A stretch of 64,000 bases of DNA, taken from positions 17,812,001 to 17,876,000 of the forward strand of contig JAKSXM010000137.1 of the NCBI GenBank assembly GCA_022575985.1, given 5' to 3'. Position numbers and translations under genes: made by a program. The notes under the pieces are model-generated. The model was given only the letters and a program-made list of their open reading frames with translations. It did no database searches and had not been told where the DNA came from. Below, in pieces: positions 39,801 through 54,600 of this stretch. Origin of the DNA: Anagrus nilaparvatae. Taxonomy: Eukaryota > Arthropoda > Insecta > Hymenoptera > Mymaridae. The stretch's first letter is position 1. Every line of letters starts with the position of its first letter.

Positions 39801-41454
39801 GCAAGTGGATCCAACGTTTATAAAAATACAATAATTTTGATACCTATTCAAATTTTTTCTATTATGTTTTTTTATTCCTCAGGCCTTTTGGACTGTATTT
39901 GTTTAAGTTTTTCTCTACGTAGAATATTCTCTTATTATTAGTAAACTTGGTTTATAAAAATTTTAACCAATTCAAATGGTTTCAAGCAAGTAGATCCAAA
40001 GATTCTAAAAATACAATATTTTTGATACCTATTAAAATTTTTATATCTTGTTTTTTTATTTCTCAGGCCTTTTGGAATGTATTTGTTAAGGTTTTTCTCT
40101 ATTTTACATATTTTTTCATTATAAGTAAACTTGTTTTATAAAAATTTTAACCTATTCAAATAGTTTCATGAAAGTGGATCCACCTTTTCTAAATATACAA
40201 TAATTTTAATACTTATTTAATTTATTTATATCTGTTTTTTAATTACGCTGGCCTGAAGGGCCGTATTTGTTTTAGTTTTTCTCTACGTAGAATATTCTCT
40301 TATTATTAGTAAACTTGGTTTATAAAAATTTTAACCAATTCAAATGGTTTCATGCAAGTAGATCCAAAGATTCTAAAAATACAATATTTTTGATACCTAA
40401 TTAAATTATTTATATCTTGTTTTTTTATTTCTCAGGCCTTTTGGACTGTATTTGTTTAGGTTTTTCTCTATTTTACATATTTTTTCATTATAAGTAAACT
40501 TGTTTTATAAAAATTTTAACCTATTTAAATGGTTTCATGCAAGTGGATCCTACGTTTATAACAATACAATAATTTTGATACCTATTTAAATTTTTTATAT
40601 TATGTTTTTTTATTCCTCAGGCCTTTTGGACTGTATTTGTTTAAGTTTTTCTCTATTTTATATATTTTTTTATTATAAGTAAACTTGGTTTATAAGAATT
40701 TTAACCAATTCAAATGGTTTCATGAAAGTGGATCCACCTTTTCTAAATATACAATAATTTTAATACTTATTTAATTTATTTATACCTTGTTTTTTAATTA
40801 CGCTGGCCTGAAGGGCCGTATTTGTTTTAGTTTTCCTCTACGTAGAATATTCTCTTATTATTAGTAAACTTGGTTTATAAAAATTTTAACCAATTCAAAT
40901 GGTTTCAAGCAAGTAGATCCAAAGATTCTAAAAATTCAATATTTTTGATACCTATTTATATTTTTATATCTTGTTTTTTTATTTCTCAGGCCTTTTGGAA
41001 TGTATTTGTTAAGGTTTTTCTCTATTTTACATATTTTTTCATTATAAGTAAACTTGTTTTATAAAAATTTTAACCTATTGAAATGGTTTCATGCAAGTGG
41101 ATCCAACGTTTATAAAAATACAATAATTTTGATACCTATTCAAATTTTTTCTATTATGTTTTTTTATTCCTCAGGCCTTTTGGACTGTATTTGTTTAAGT
41201 TTTTCTCTATTTTATATATTTTTTTATTATAAGTAAACTTGGTTTATAAGAATTTTAACCTATTCAAATGGTTTCATGAAAGTGGATCCACTTTTTCTAA
41301 ATATACAATAATTTTAATACTTTTTTAATTTATTTATACCTTGTTTTTTAATTACGCTGGCCTGAAGGGCCGTATTTGTTTAAGTTTTTCTCTACGTAGA
41401 ATATTCTCTAATTATTAGTAAAATTAGTTTATGAAAATTTTAACCAATTCAAAT
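36898..41454 (+). repeat. Copy 2 of the dimer-rich, tcaag-tagged block
   Basis: It matches 4039-8595 at a shift of 32,859 bp. tcaag tags lie at 37112 and 39511, ctctgcgtag monomers near 38070 and 38805, and the C/B chimeric monomer at 39882-40065. One substitution seen: 38594 is t, like other monomers, where copy 1 has a private g at 5735. Confidence 0.85.
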
Positions 41455-44400
41455 GAATTCATAAAAGTGGATCCAAAGATTCTAAAAATACAATATTTTT
41501 GATACCTAATTAAATTTTTTATATCTTGTTTTTTTATTTCTCAGGCCTTTTGGACTATATTTGTTTGGGTTTTTCTCTATTTTACATATTTTTTCATTAT
41601 AAGTAAACTTGTTTTATAAAAATTTTAACCTATTTAAATGGTTTCATGCAAGTGGATCCAACGTTTATAAAAATACAATAATTTTGATACCTATTTAAAT
41701 TTTTTATATTATTTTTTTTTATTCCTCAGGCCTTTTGGACTGTATTTGTTTAAGTTTTTCTCTATTTTATATATTTTTTTATTATAAGTAAACTTGGTTT
41801 ATAAGAATTTTAACCAATTCAAATGGTTTCATGAAAGTGGATCCACCTTTTCTAAATATACAATAATTTGAATACTTATTTAATTTATTTATATCTTGTT
41901 TTTTAATTACACTGGCCTGGTGGGCCGTATTTGTTTTAGTTTTCCTCTACGTAGAATATTCTCTTATTATTAGTAAACTTGGTTTATAAAAATTTTAACC
42001 AATTCAAATGGTTTCATGCAAGTAGATCCAAAGATTCTAAAAATACAATATTTTTGATACCTATTTAAATTTTTATATCTTGTTTTTTTATTTCTCAGGC
42101 CTTTTGGACTGTATTTGTTAAGGTTTTTCTCTATTTTACATATTTTTTCATTATAAGTAAACTTGTTTTATAAAAATTTTAACCTATTCAAATGGTTTCA
42201 TGAAAGTGGATCCACCTTTTCTAAATATACAATAATTTTAATACTTTTTTAATTTATTTATACCTTGTTTTTTAATTACGCTGGCCTGAAGGGCCGTATT
42301 TGTTTAAGTTTTTCTCTACGTAGAATATTCACTTATTATTAGTAAACTTGGTTTATAAAAATTTTAACCAATTCAAATGGTTTCAAGCAAGTAGATCCAA
42401 AGATTCTAAAAATTCAATATTTTTGATACCTATTTATATTTTTATATCTTGTTTTTTTATTTCTCAGGCCTTTTGGAATGTATTTGTTAAGGTTTTTCTC
42501 TATTTTACATATTTTTTCATTATAAGTAAACTTGTTTTATAAAAATTTTAACCTATTCAAATGGTTTCATGCAAGTAGATCCAACGTTTATAAAAATACA
42601 ATAATTTAGATACCTAATTAAATTTTTTATATCTTGTTTTTTTATTTCTCAGGTCTTTTGGACTGTATTTGTTAAGGTTTTTCTCTATTTTACATATTTT
42701 TTCATTATAAGTAAACTTGGTTTATAAAAATTTTAACCAATTCAAATGGTTTCATGCAAGTAGATCCAAAGATTCTAAAAATACAATATTTTTGATACCT
42801 ATTTAAATTTTTATATCTTGTTTTTTAATTTCTCAGGCCTTTTGGACTGTATTTGTTAAGGTTTTTCTCTATTTTACATATTTTTTCATTATAAGTAAAC
42901 TTGTTTTATAAAAATTTTAACCTATTCAAATGGTTTCATGAAAGTGGATCCACCTTTTCTAAATATACAATAATTTTAATACTTTTTTAATTTATTTATA
43001 CCTTGTTTTTTAATTACGCTGGCCTGAAGGGCCGTATTTGTTTAAGTTTTTCTCTACGTAGAATATTCTCTTATTATTAGTAAACTTGGTTTATAAAAAT
43101 TTTAACCAATTCAAATGGTTTCAAGCAAGTAGATCCAAAGATTCTAAAAATACAATATTTTTGATACCTATTTAAATTTTTATATCTTTTTTTTTATTTC
43201 TCAGGCCTTTTGGAATGTATTTGTTAAGGTTTTTCTCTATTTTACATATTTTTTCATTATAAGTAAACTTGTTTTATAAAAATTTTAACCTATTCAAATA
43301 GTTTCATGAAAGTGGATCCACCTTTTCTAAATATACAATAATTTTAATACTAATTTAATTTATTTATATCTGTTTTTTAATTACGCTGGCCTGAAGGGCC
43401 GTATTTGTTTTAGTTTTTCTCTACGTAGAATATTCTCTTATTATTAGTAAACGTGGTTTATAAAAATTTTAACCAATTCAAATGGTTTCAAGCAAGTAGA
43501 TCCAAAGATTCTAAAAATACAATATTTTTGATACCTATTTAAATTTTTATATCTTGTTTTTTTATTTCTCAGGCCTTTTGGACTGTATTTGTTAAGGTTT
43601 TTCTCTATTTTACATATTTTTTTATTATAAGTAAACTTGGTTTATAAGAATTTTAACCTATTCAAATGGTTTCATGAAAGTGGATCCACTTTTTCTAAAT
43701 ATACAATAATTTTAATACTTTTTTAATTTATTTATACCTTGTTTTTTAATTACGCTGGCCTGAAGGGCCGTATTTGTTTTAGTTTTTCTCTACGTAGAAT
43801 ATTCTCTTATTATTAGTAAACTTGGTTTATAAAAATTTTAACCAATTCAAATGGTTTCATGCAAGTAGATCCAAAGATTCTAAAAATTTAATATTTTTGA
43901 TACCTAATTAAATTATTTATATCTTGTTTTTTTATTTCTCAGGCCTTTTGGACTGTATTTGTTTAGGTTTTTCTCTATTTTACATATTTTTTCATTATAA
44001 GTAAACTTGTTTTATAAAAATTTTAACCTATTGAAATGGTTTCATGCAAGTGGATCCAACGTTTATAAAAATACAATAATTTTGATACCTATTCAAATTT
44101 TTTATATTATGTTTTTTTATTCCTCAGGCCTTTTGGACTGTATTTGTTTAAGTTTTACTCTATTTTATATATTTTTTTATTATAAGTAAACTTGGTTTAT
44201 AAGAATTTTAACCATTTAAATAGTTTCATGAAAGTGGATCCACCTTTTCTAAATATACAATAATTTTAATACTTATTTAATTTATTTATATTTTGTTTTT
44301 TAATTACGCTGGCCTGGTGGGCCATATTTGTTTTAGTTTTCCTCTACGTAGAATATTCTCTTATTATTAGTAAACTTGGTTTATAAAAATTTTAACCAAT

Positions 44401-45515
44401 TCAAATGGTTTCAAGCAAGTAGATCCAAAGATTCTAAAAATACAATATTTTTGATACCTATTTAAATTTTTATATCTTGTTTTTTTATTTCTCAGGCCTT
44501 TTGGACTGTATTTGTTTAGGTTATTCTCTATTTTACATATTTTTTCATTATAAGTAAACTTGTTTTATAAAAATTTTAACCTATTCAAATGGTTTCATGA
44601 AAGTGGATCCACCTTTTCTAAATATACAATAATTTTAATACTTATTTAATTTATTTATATCTTGTTTTTTAAGTACGCTGGCCTGGTGGGCCGTATTTGT
44701 TTTAGTTTTCCTCTACGTAGAATCTTCTCTTATTATTAGTAAACTTGGTTTATAAAAATTTTAACCAATTCAAATGGTTTCATGCAAGTAGATCCAACGT
44801 TTATAAAAATACAATAATTTTGATACCTAATTAAATTTTTTATATCTTGTTTTTTTATTTCTCAGGCCTTTTGGACTATATTTGTTTGGGTTTTTCTCTA
44901 TTTTAAATATTTTTTCATTATAAGTAAACTTGTTTTATAAAAATTTTAACCTATTCAAATGGTTTCATGAAATTGGATCCACCTTTTCTATATATACAAT
45001 AATTTTAATACTTATTTAATTTATTTATATCTTGTTTTTTAATTACGCTGGCCTGAAGGGCGGTATTTGTTTAAGTTTTTCTCTACGTAGAATATTCTCT
45101 CATTATTAGTAAACTGAGTTTATAAAAATTTTAACCAATTCAAATCGTTTCATGCAAGTAGATCCAACGTTTATAAAAATACAATAATTTTGATACCTAA
45201 TTAAATTTTTTATATCTTGTTTTTTTATTTCTCAGGCCTTTTGGACTGTATTTGTTAAGGTTTTTCTCTATTTTACATATTTTTTCATTATAAGTAAACT
45301 TGTTTTATAAAAATTTTAACCTATTCAAATGGTTTCATGAAAGTGGATCCACTTTTTCTAAATATACAATAATTTTAATACTTTTTTAATTTATTTATAC
45401 CTTGTTTTTTAATTACGCTGGCCTGAAGGGCCGTATTTGTTTAAGTTTTTCTCTACGTAGAATATTCTCTCATTATTAGTAAAATTAGTTTATGAAAATT
45501 TTAACCAATTCAAAT
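41455..45515 (+). repeat. Copy 2 of the 22-monomer block
   Basis: 4,061 bp, the same length as 8596-12656. It includes the paired A-q hybrids at 42467-42835, the tttgaatac variant near 41868 and the outlier tags gaagggcggta (45055) and caaatcgtttc (about 45143). Confidence 0.85.
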
Positions 45516-48500
45516 GAATTCATAAAAGTGGATCCAAAGAATCTAAAAATACAATATTTTTGATACCTAATTAAATTTTTTATATCTTGTTTTTTTATTT
45601 CTCAGGCCTTTTGGACTATATTTGTTTGGGTTTTTCTCTATTTTACATATTTTTTCATTATAAGTAAACTTGTTTTATAAAAATTTTAACCTATTCAAAT
45701 GGTTTCATGAAAGTGGATCCACCTTTTCTAAATATACAATAATTTTAATACTTTTTTAATTTATTTATACCTTGTTTTTTAATTACGCTGGCCTGAAGGG
45801 CCGTATTTGTTTAAGTTTTTCTCTACGTAGAATATTCTCTTATTATTAGTAAACTTGGTTTATAAAAATTTTAACCAATTCAAATGGTTTCATGCAAGTA
45901 GATCCAAAGATTCTAAAAATACAATATTTTTGATACCTATTTAAATTTTTATATCTTGTTTTTTTATTTCTCAGGCCTTTTGGACTGTATTTGTTAAGGT
46001 TTTTCTCTATTTTACATATTTTTTCATTATAAGTAAACTTGTTTTATAAAAATTTTAACCTATTCAAATGGTTTCATGAAAGTGGATCCACCTTTTCTAA
46101 ATATACAATAATTTTAATACTTTTTTAATTTATTTATATCTGTTTTTTAATTACGCTGGCCTGAAGGGCCGTATTTGTTTTAGTTTTTCTCTACGTAGAA
46201 TATTCTCTTATTATTAGTAAACTTGGTTTATAAAAATTTTAACCAATTCAAATGGTTTCATGCAAGTAGATCCAAAGATTCTAAAAATACAATATTTTTG
46301 ATACCTAATTAAATTATTTATATCTTGTTTTTTTATTTCTCAGGCCTTTTGGACTGTATTTGTTTAGGTTTTTCTCTATTTTACATATTTTTTCATTATA
46401 AGTAAACTTGTTTTATAAAAATTTTAAACTATTGAAATGGTTTCATGCAAGTGGATCCAACGTTTATAAAAATACAATAATTTTGATACCTATTCAAATT
46501 TTTTATATTATGTTTTTTTATTCCTCAGGCCTTTTGGACTGTATTTGTTTAAGTTTTACTCTATTTTATATATTTTTTTATTATAAGTAAACTTGGTTTA
46601 TAAGAATTTTAACCATTTAAATGGTTTCATGAAAGTGGATCCACCTTTTCTAAATATACAATAATTTTAATACTTATTTAATTTATTTATATCTTGTTTT
46701 TTAATTACACTGGCCTGGTGGGCCGTATTTGTTTTAGTTTTCCTCTACGTAGAATATTCTCTTATTATTAGTAAACTTGGTTTATAAAAATTTTAACCAA
46801 TTCAAATGGTTTCAAGCAAGTAGATCCAAAGATTCTAAAAATTCAATATTTTTGATACCTATTTATATTTTTATATCTTGTTCTTTTATTTCTCAGGCCT
46901 TTTGGAATGTATTTGTTAAGGTTTTTCTCTATTTTACATATTTTTTCATTATAAGTAAACTTGTTTTATAAAAATTTTAACCTATTCAAATGGTTTCATG
47001 AAAGTGGATCCACCTTTTCTAAATATACAATAATTTTAATACTTATTTAATTTATTTATATCTTGTTTTTTAATTACGCTGGCCTAAAGGGCCGTATTTG
47101 TTTTAGTTTTTCTCTACGTAGAATATTCTCTTATTATTAGTCAACTTGGTTTATAAAAATTTTAACCAATTCAAATGGTTTCAAGCAAGTAGATCCAAAG
47201 ATTCTAAAAATACAATATTTTTGATACCTATTTAAATTTTTATATCTTGTTTTTTTATTTCTCAGGCCTTTTGGACTGTATTTGTTTAGGTTTTTCTCTA
47301 TTTTACATATATTTTCATTATAAGTAAACTTGTTTTATAAAAATTTTAACCTATTCAAATGGTTTCATGAAAGTGGATCCACCTTTTCTAAATATACAAT
47401 AATTTTAATACTTTTTTAATTTATTTATATCTTGTTTTTTAATTACGCTGGCCTCAAGGGCCATATTTGTTTAAGTTTTTCTCTACGTAGAATATTCTCT
47501 CATTATTTGTAAACTGGGTTTATAAAAATTTTAACCAATTCAAATGGTTTCATGCAAGTAGATCCAACGTTTATAAAAATACAATAATTTAGATACCTAA
47601 TTAAATTTTTTATATCTTGTTTTTTTATTTCTCAGGTCTTTTGGACTGTATTTGTTTAGGTTTTTCTCTATTTTACATATTTTTTCATTATAAGTAAACT
47701 TGTTTTATAAAAATTTTAACCTATTGAAATGGTTTCATGCAAGTGGATCCAACGTTTATAAAAATACAATAATTTTGATACCTATTTAAATTTTTTATAT
47801 TATGTTTTTTTATTCCTCAGGCCTTTTGGACTGTATTTGTTTAAGTTTTTCTCTATTTTATATATTTTTTTATTATAAGTAAACTTGGTTTATAAGAATT
47901 TTAACCAATTCAAATGGTTTCATGAAAGTGGATCCACCTTTTCTAAATATACAATAATTTTAATACTTATTTAATTTATTTATATCTTGTTTTTTAATTA
48001 CACTGGCCTGGTGGGCCGTATTTGTTTTAGTTTTTCTCTACGTAGAATATTCTCTTATTATTAGTAAACTTGGTTTATAAAAATTTTAACCTATTCAAAT
48101 GGTTTCATGAAAGTGGATCCACCTTTTCTAAATATACAATAATTTTAATACTTATTTAATTTATTTATATCTGTTTTTTTATTACGCTGGCCTGAAGGGC
48201 CGTATTTGTTTTAGTTTTTCTCTACGTAGAATATTCTCTTATTATTAGTAAACTTGGTTTATAAAAATTTTAACCAATTCAAATGGTTTCATGCAAGTAG
48301 ATCCAAAGATTCTAAAAATACAATAATTTTGATACCTAATTAAATTTTTTATATCTTGTTTTTTTATTTCTCAGGCCTTTTGGACTGTATTTGTTTAGGT
48401 TTTTCTCTATTTTATATATTTTTTTATTATAAGTAAACTTGGTTTATAAGAATTTTAACCAATTCAAATGGTTTCATGAAAGTGGATCCACCTTTTCTAA

Positions 48501-51500
48501 ATATACAATAATTTTAATACTTATTTAATTTATTTATATCTTGTTTTTTAATTACACTGGCCTGGTGGGCCGTATTTGTTTTAGTTTTCCTCTACGTAGA
48601 ATATTCTCTTATTATTAGTAAACTTGGTTTATAAAATTTTTAACCAATTCAAATGGTTTCAAGCAAGTAGATCCAAAGATTCTAAAAATTCAATATTTTT
48701 GATACCTATTTATATTTTTATATCTGGTTTTTTTATTTCTCAGGCCTTTTGGAATGTATTTGTTAAGGTTTTTCTCTACTTTACATATTTTTTCATTATA
48801 AGTAAACTTGTTTTATAAAAATTTTAACCTATTTAAATGGTTTCATGCAAGTGTATCCTACGTTTATAACAATACAATAATTTTGATACCTATTTAAATT
48901 TTTTATATTATGTTTTTTTATTCCTCAGGCCTTTTGGACTGTATTTGTTTAAGTTTTTCTCTATTTTATATATTTTTTTATTATAAGTAAACTTGGTTTA
49001 TAAGAATTTTAACCAATTCAAATGGTTTCATGAAAGTGGATCCACCTTTTCTAAATATACAATAATTTTAATACTTATTTAATTTATTTATATCTTATTT
49101 TTTAATTACACTGCCCTGGTGGGCCGTATTTGTTTTAGTTTTCCTCTACGTAGAATATTCTCTTATTATTAGTAAACTTGGTTTATAAAAATTTTAACCA
49201 ATTCAAATGGTTTCATGCAAGTAGATCCAAAGATTCTAAAAATAAAATATTTTTGATACCTAATTAAATTATTTATATCTTGTTTTTTTATTTCTCAGGC
49301 CTTTTGGACTGTATTTGTTTAGGTTTTTCTCTATATTACATATTTTTTCATTATAAGTAAACTTGTTTTATAAAAATTTTAACCTATTGAAATGGTTTCA
49401 TGCAAGTGGATCCAACGTTTATAAAAATAAAATAATTTTGATACCTATTCAAATTTTTTATATTATGTTTTTTTATTCCTCAGGCCTTTTGGACTGTATT
49501 TGTTTAAGTTTTACTCTATTTTATATATTTTTTTATTATAAGTAAACTTGGTTTATAAGAATTTTAACCATTTAAATGGTTTCATGAAAGTGGATCCACC
49601 TTTTCTAAAGATACAATAATTTTAATACCTATTTAAATTTTTTATATTATGTTTTTTTATTTCTCAGGCCTTTTGGACTATATTTGTTTGGGTTTTTCTC
49701 TATTTTACATATTTTTTCATTATAAGTAAACTTGGTTTATAAAAATTTTAACCAATTCAAATGGTTTCAAGCAAGTAGATCCAAAGATTCTAAAAATACA
49801 ATATTTTTGATACCTATTTAAATTTTTATATCTTGTTTTTTTATTTCTCAGGCCTTTTGGACTGTATTTGTTTAGGTTTTTCTCTATTTTATATATTTTT
49901 TTATTATAAGTAAACCTGGTTTATAAGAATTTTAACCAATTCAAATGGTTTCATGAAAGTGGATCCACCTTTTCTAAATATACAATAATTTTAATACTTA
50001 TTTAATTTATTTATATCTTGTTTTTTAATTACACTGGCCTGGTGGGCCGTATTTGTTTTAGTTTTCCTCTACGTAGAATATTCTCTTATTATTAGTAAAC
50101 TTGGTTTATAAAAATTTTAACCAATTCAAATGGTTTCAAGCAAGTATATCCAAAGATTCTAAAAATTCAATATTTTTGATACCTATTTATATTTTTATAT
50201 CTTGTTCTTTTATTTCTCAGGCCTTTTGGACTGTATTTGTTAAGGTTTTTCTCTATTTTACATATTTTTTCATTATAAGTAAACTTGTTTTATAAAAATT
50301 TTAACCTATTCAAATGGTTTCATGAAAGTGGATCCACCTTTTCTAAATATACAATAATTTTAATACTTTTTTAATTTATTTATACCTTGTTTTTTAATTA
50401 CGCTGGCCTGAAGGGCCGTATTTGTTTAAGTTTTCCTCTACGTAGAATATTCTCTTATTATTAGTAAACTTGGTTTATAAAAATTTTAACCAATTCAAAT
50501 GGTTTCAAGCAAGTAGATCCAAAGATTCTAAAAATACAATATTTTTGATACCTATTTAAATTTTTATATCTTGTTTTTTTATTTCTCAGGCCTTTTGGAC
50601 TGTATTTGTTTAGGTTTTTCTCTATTTTACATATTTTTTCATTATAAGTAAACTTGGTTTATAAGAATTTTAACCAATTCAAATGGTTTCATGAAAGTGG
50701 ATCCACCTTTTCTAAATATACAATAATTTTAATACTTATTTAATTTATTTATATCTTGTTTTTTAATTACACTGGCCTGGTGGGCCGTATTTGTTTTAGT
50801 TTTCCTCTACGTAGAATATTCTCTTATTATTAGTAAACTTGGTTTATAAAAATTTTAACCAATTCAAATGGTTTCAAGCAAGTATATCCAAAGATTCTAA
50901 AAATTCAATATTTTTGATACCTATTTATATTTTTATATCTTGTTCTTTTATTTCTCAGGCCTTTTGGACTGTATTTGTTAAGGTTTTTCTCTATTTTACA
51001 TATTTTTTCATTATAAGTAAACTTGTTTTATAAAAATTTTAACCTATTCAAATGGTTTCATGAAAGTGGATCCACCTTTTCTAAATATACAATAATTTTA
51101 ATACTTTTTTAATTTATTTATACCTTGTTTTTTAATTACGCTGGCCTGAAGGGCCGTATTTGTTTAAGTTTTCCTCTACGTAGAATATTCTCTTATTATT
51201 AGTAAACTTGGTTTATAAAAATTTTAACCAATTCAAATGGTTTCAAGCAAGTAGATCCAAAGATTCTAAAAATACAATATTTTTGATACCTATTTAAATT
51301 TTTATATCTTGTTTTTTTATTTCTCAGGCCTTTTGGACTGTATTTGTTTAGGTTTTTCTCTATTTTACATATTTTTTCATTATAAGTAAACTTGTTTTAT
51401 AAAAATTTTAACCTATTCAAATGGTTTCATGAAAGTGGATCCACCTTTTCTAAATATACAATAATTTTAATACTTTTTTAATTTATTTATATCTTGTTTT

Positions 51501-51607
51501 TTAATTACGCTGGCCTGAAGGGCCGTATTTGTTTAAGTTTTTCTCTACGTAGAATATTCTCTCATTATTAGTAAAATTAGTTTATGAAAATTTTAACCAA
51601 TTCAAAT
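45516..51607 (+). repeat. Copy 2 of the 36-monomer block, one trimer shorter (6,092 bp)
   Basis: It is collinear with 12657-19302 except that one trimer, including the catatg-tagged B monomer, is missing immediately after the first A-type half. 45541 is a where copy 1 has t (12682). The remaining landmarks follow at a shift of 32,305 bp: 47450, 48005, 48624 and the hybrids 49483-49850. Confidence 0.86.
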
Positions 51608-54600
51608 GAATTCATAAAAGTGGATCCAAAGATTCTAAAAATACAATATTTTTGATACCTAATTAAATTTTTTATATCTTGTTTTTTTATTTCTCAGGCC
51701 TTTTGGACTATATTTGTTTGGGTTTTTCTCTATTTTACATATTTTTTCATTATAAGTAAACTTGTTTTATAAAAATTTTAACCTATTTAAATGGTTTCAT
51801 GCAAGTTGATCCAACGTTTATAAAAATACAATAATTTTGATACCTATTTAAATTTTTTATATTATGTTTTTTTATTCCTCAGGCCTTTTGGACTGTATTT
51901 GTTTAAGTTTTTCTCTATTTTATATATTTTTTTATTATAAGTAAACTTGGTTTATAAGAATTTTAACCAATTCAAATGGTTTCATGAAAGTGGATCCACC
52001 TTTTCTAAATATACAATAATTTTAATACTTATTTAATTTATTTATACCTTGTTTTTTAATTACGCTGGCCTGAAGGGCCGTATTTGTTTAAGTTTTTCTC
52101 TACGTAGAATATTCTCTTATTATTAGTAAACTTGGTTTATAAAAATTTTAACCAATTCAAATGGTTTCATGCAAGTAGATCCAAAGATTCTAAAAATACA
52201 ATATTTTTGATACCTATTTAAATTTTTATATCTTGTTTTTTTATTTCTCAGGCCTTTTGGACTGTATTTGTTAAGGTTTTTCTCTATTTTACATATTTTT
52301 TCATTATAAGTAAACTTGTTTTATAAAAATTTTAACCTATTCAAATGGTTTCATTAAAGTGGATCCACCTTTTCTAAATATACAATAATTTTAATACTTT
52401 TTTAATTTATTTATATCTGTTTTTTAATTACGCTGGCCTGAAGGGCCGTATTTGTTTTAGTTTTTCTCTACGTAGAATATTCTCTTATTATTAGTAAACT
52501 TGGTTTATAAAAATTTTAACCAATTCAAATGGTTTCATGCAAGTAGATCCAAAGATTCTAAAAATACAATATTTTTGATACCTAATTAAATTATTTATAT
52601 CTTGTTTTTTTATTTCTCAGGCCTTTTGGACTGTATTTGTTTAGGTTTTTCTCTATTTTACATATTTTTTCATTATAAGTAAACTTGTTTTATAAAAATT
52701 TTAAACTATTGAAATGGTTTCATGCAAGTGGATCCAACGTTTATAAAAATACAATAATTTTGATACCTATTCAAATTTTTTATATTATGTTTTTTTATTC
52801 CTCAGACTTTTGGACTGTATTTGTTTAAGTTTTACTCTATTTTATATATTTTTTTATTATAAGTAAACTTGGTTTATAAGAATTTTAACCATTTAAATGG
52901 TTTCATGAAAGTGGATCCACCTTTTCTAAATATACAATAATTTTAATACTTATTTAATTTATTTATATCTTGTTTTTTAATTACACTGGCCTGGTGGGCC
53001 GTATTTGTTTTAGTTTTCCTCTACGTAGAATATTCTCTTATTATTAGTAAACTTGGTTTATAAAAATTTTAACCAATTCAAATGGTTTCAAGCAAGTAGA
53101 TCCAAAGATTCTAAAAATTCAATATTTTTGATACCTATTTATATTTTTATATCTTGTTCTTTTATTTCTCAGGCCTTTTGGAATGTATTTGTTAAGGTTT
53201 TTCTCTATTTTACATATTTTTTCATTATAAGTAAACTTGTTTTATAAAAATTTTAACCTATTCAAATGGTTTCATGAAAGTGGATCCACCTTTTCTAAAT
53301 ATACAATAATTTTAATACTTATTTAATTTATTTATATCTTGTTTTTTAATTACGCTGGCCTGAAGGGCCGTATTTGTTTTAGTTTTTCTCTACGTAGAAT
53401 ATTCTCTTATTATTAGTAAACTTGGTTTATAAAAATTTTAACCAATTCAAATGGTTTCAAGCAAGTAGATCCAAAGATTCTAAAAATACAATATTTTTGA
53501 TACCTATTTAAATTTTTATATCTTGTTTTTTTATTTCTCAGGCCTTTTGGACTGTATTTGTTTAGGTTTTTCTCTATTTTACATATATTTTCATTATAAG
53601 TAAACTTGTTTTATAAAAATTTTAACCTATTCAAATGGTTTCATGAAAGTGGATCCACCTTTTCTAAATATACAATAATTTTAATACTTTTTTAATTTAT
53701 TTATATCTTGTTTTTTAATTACGCTGGCCTCAAGGGCCATATTTGTTTAAGTTTTTCTCTACGTAGAATATTCTCTCATTATTTGTAAACTGGGTTTATA
53801 AAAATTTTAACCAATTCAAATGGTTTCATGCAAGTAGATCCAACGTTTATAAAAATACAATAATTTAGATACCTAATTAAATTTTTTATATCTTGTTTTT
53901 TTATTTCTCAGGTCTTTTGGACTGTATTTGTTTAGGTTTTTCTCTATTTTACATATGTTTTCATTATAAGTAAACTTGTTTTATAAAAATTTTAACCTAT
54001 TGAAATGGTTTCATGCAAGTGGATCCAACGTTTATAAAAATACAATAATTTTGATACCTATTTAAATTTTTTATATCTTGTTTTTTAATTACACTGGCCT
54101 GGTGGGCCGTATTTGTTTTAGTTTTTCTCTACGTAGAATATTCTCTTATTATTAGTAAACTTGGTTTATAAAAATTTTAACCTATTCAAATGGTTTCATG
54201 AAAGTGGATCCACCTTTTCTAAATATACAATAATTTTAATACTTATTTAATTTATTTATATCTGTTTTTTTATTACGCTGGCCTGGTGGGCCGTATTTGT
54301 TTTAGTTTTTCTCTACGTAGAATATTCTCTTATTATTAGTAAACTTGGTTTATAAAAATTTTAACCTATTCAAATGGTTTCATGAAAGTGGATCCACCTT
54401 TTCTAAATATACAATAATTTTAATACTTATTTAATTTATTTATATCTGTTTTTTTATTACGCTGGCCTGAAGGGCCGTATTTGTTTTAGTTTTTCTCTAC
54501 GTAGAATATTCTCTTATTATTAGTAAACTTGGTTTATAAAAATTTTAACCAATTCAAATGGTTTCATGCAAGTAGATCCAAAGATTCTAAAAATACAATA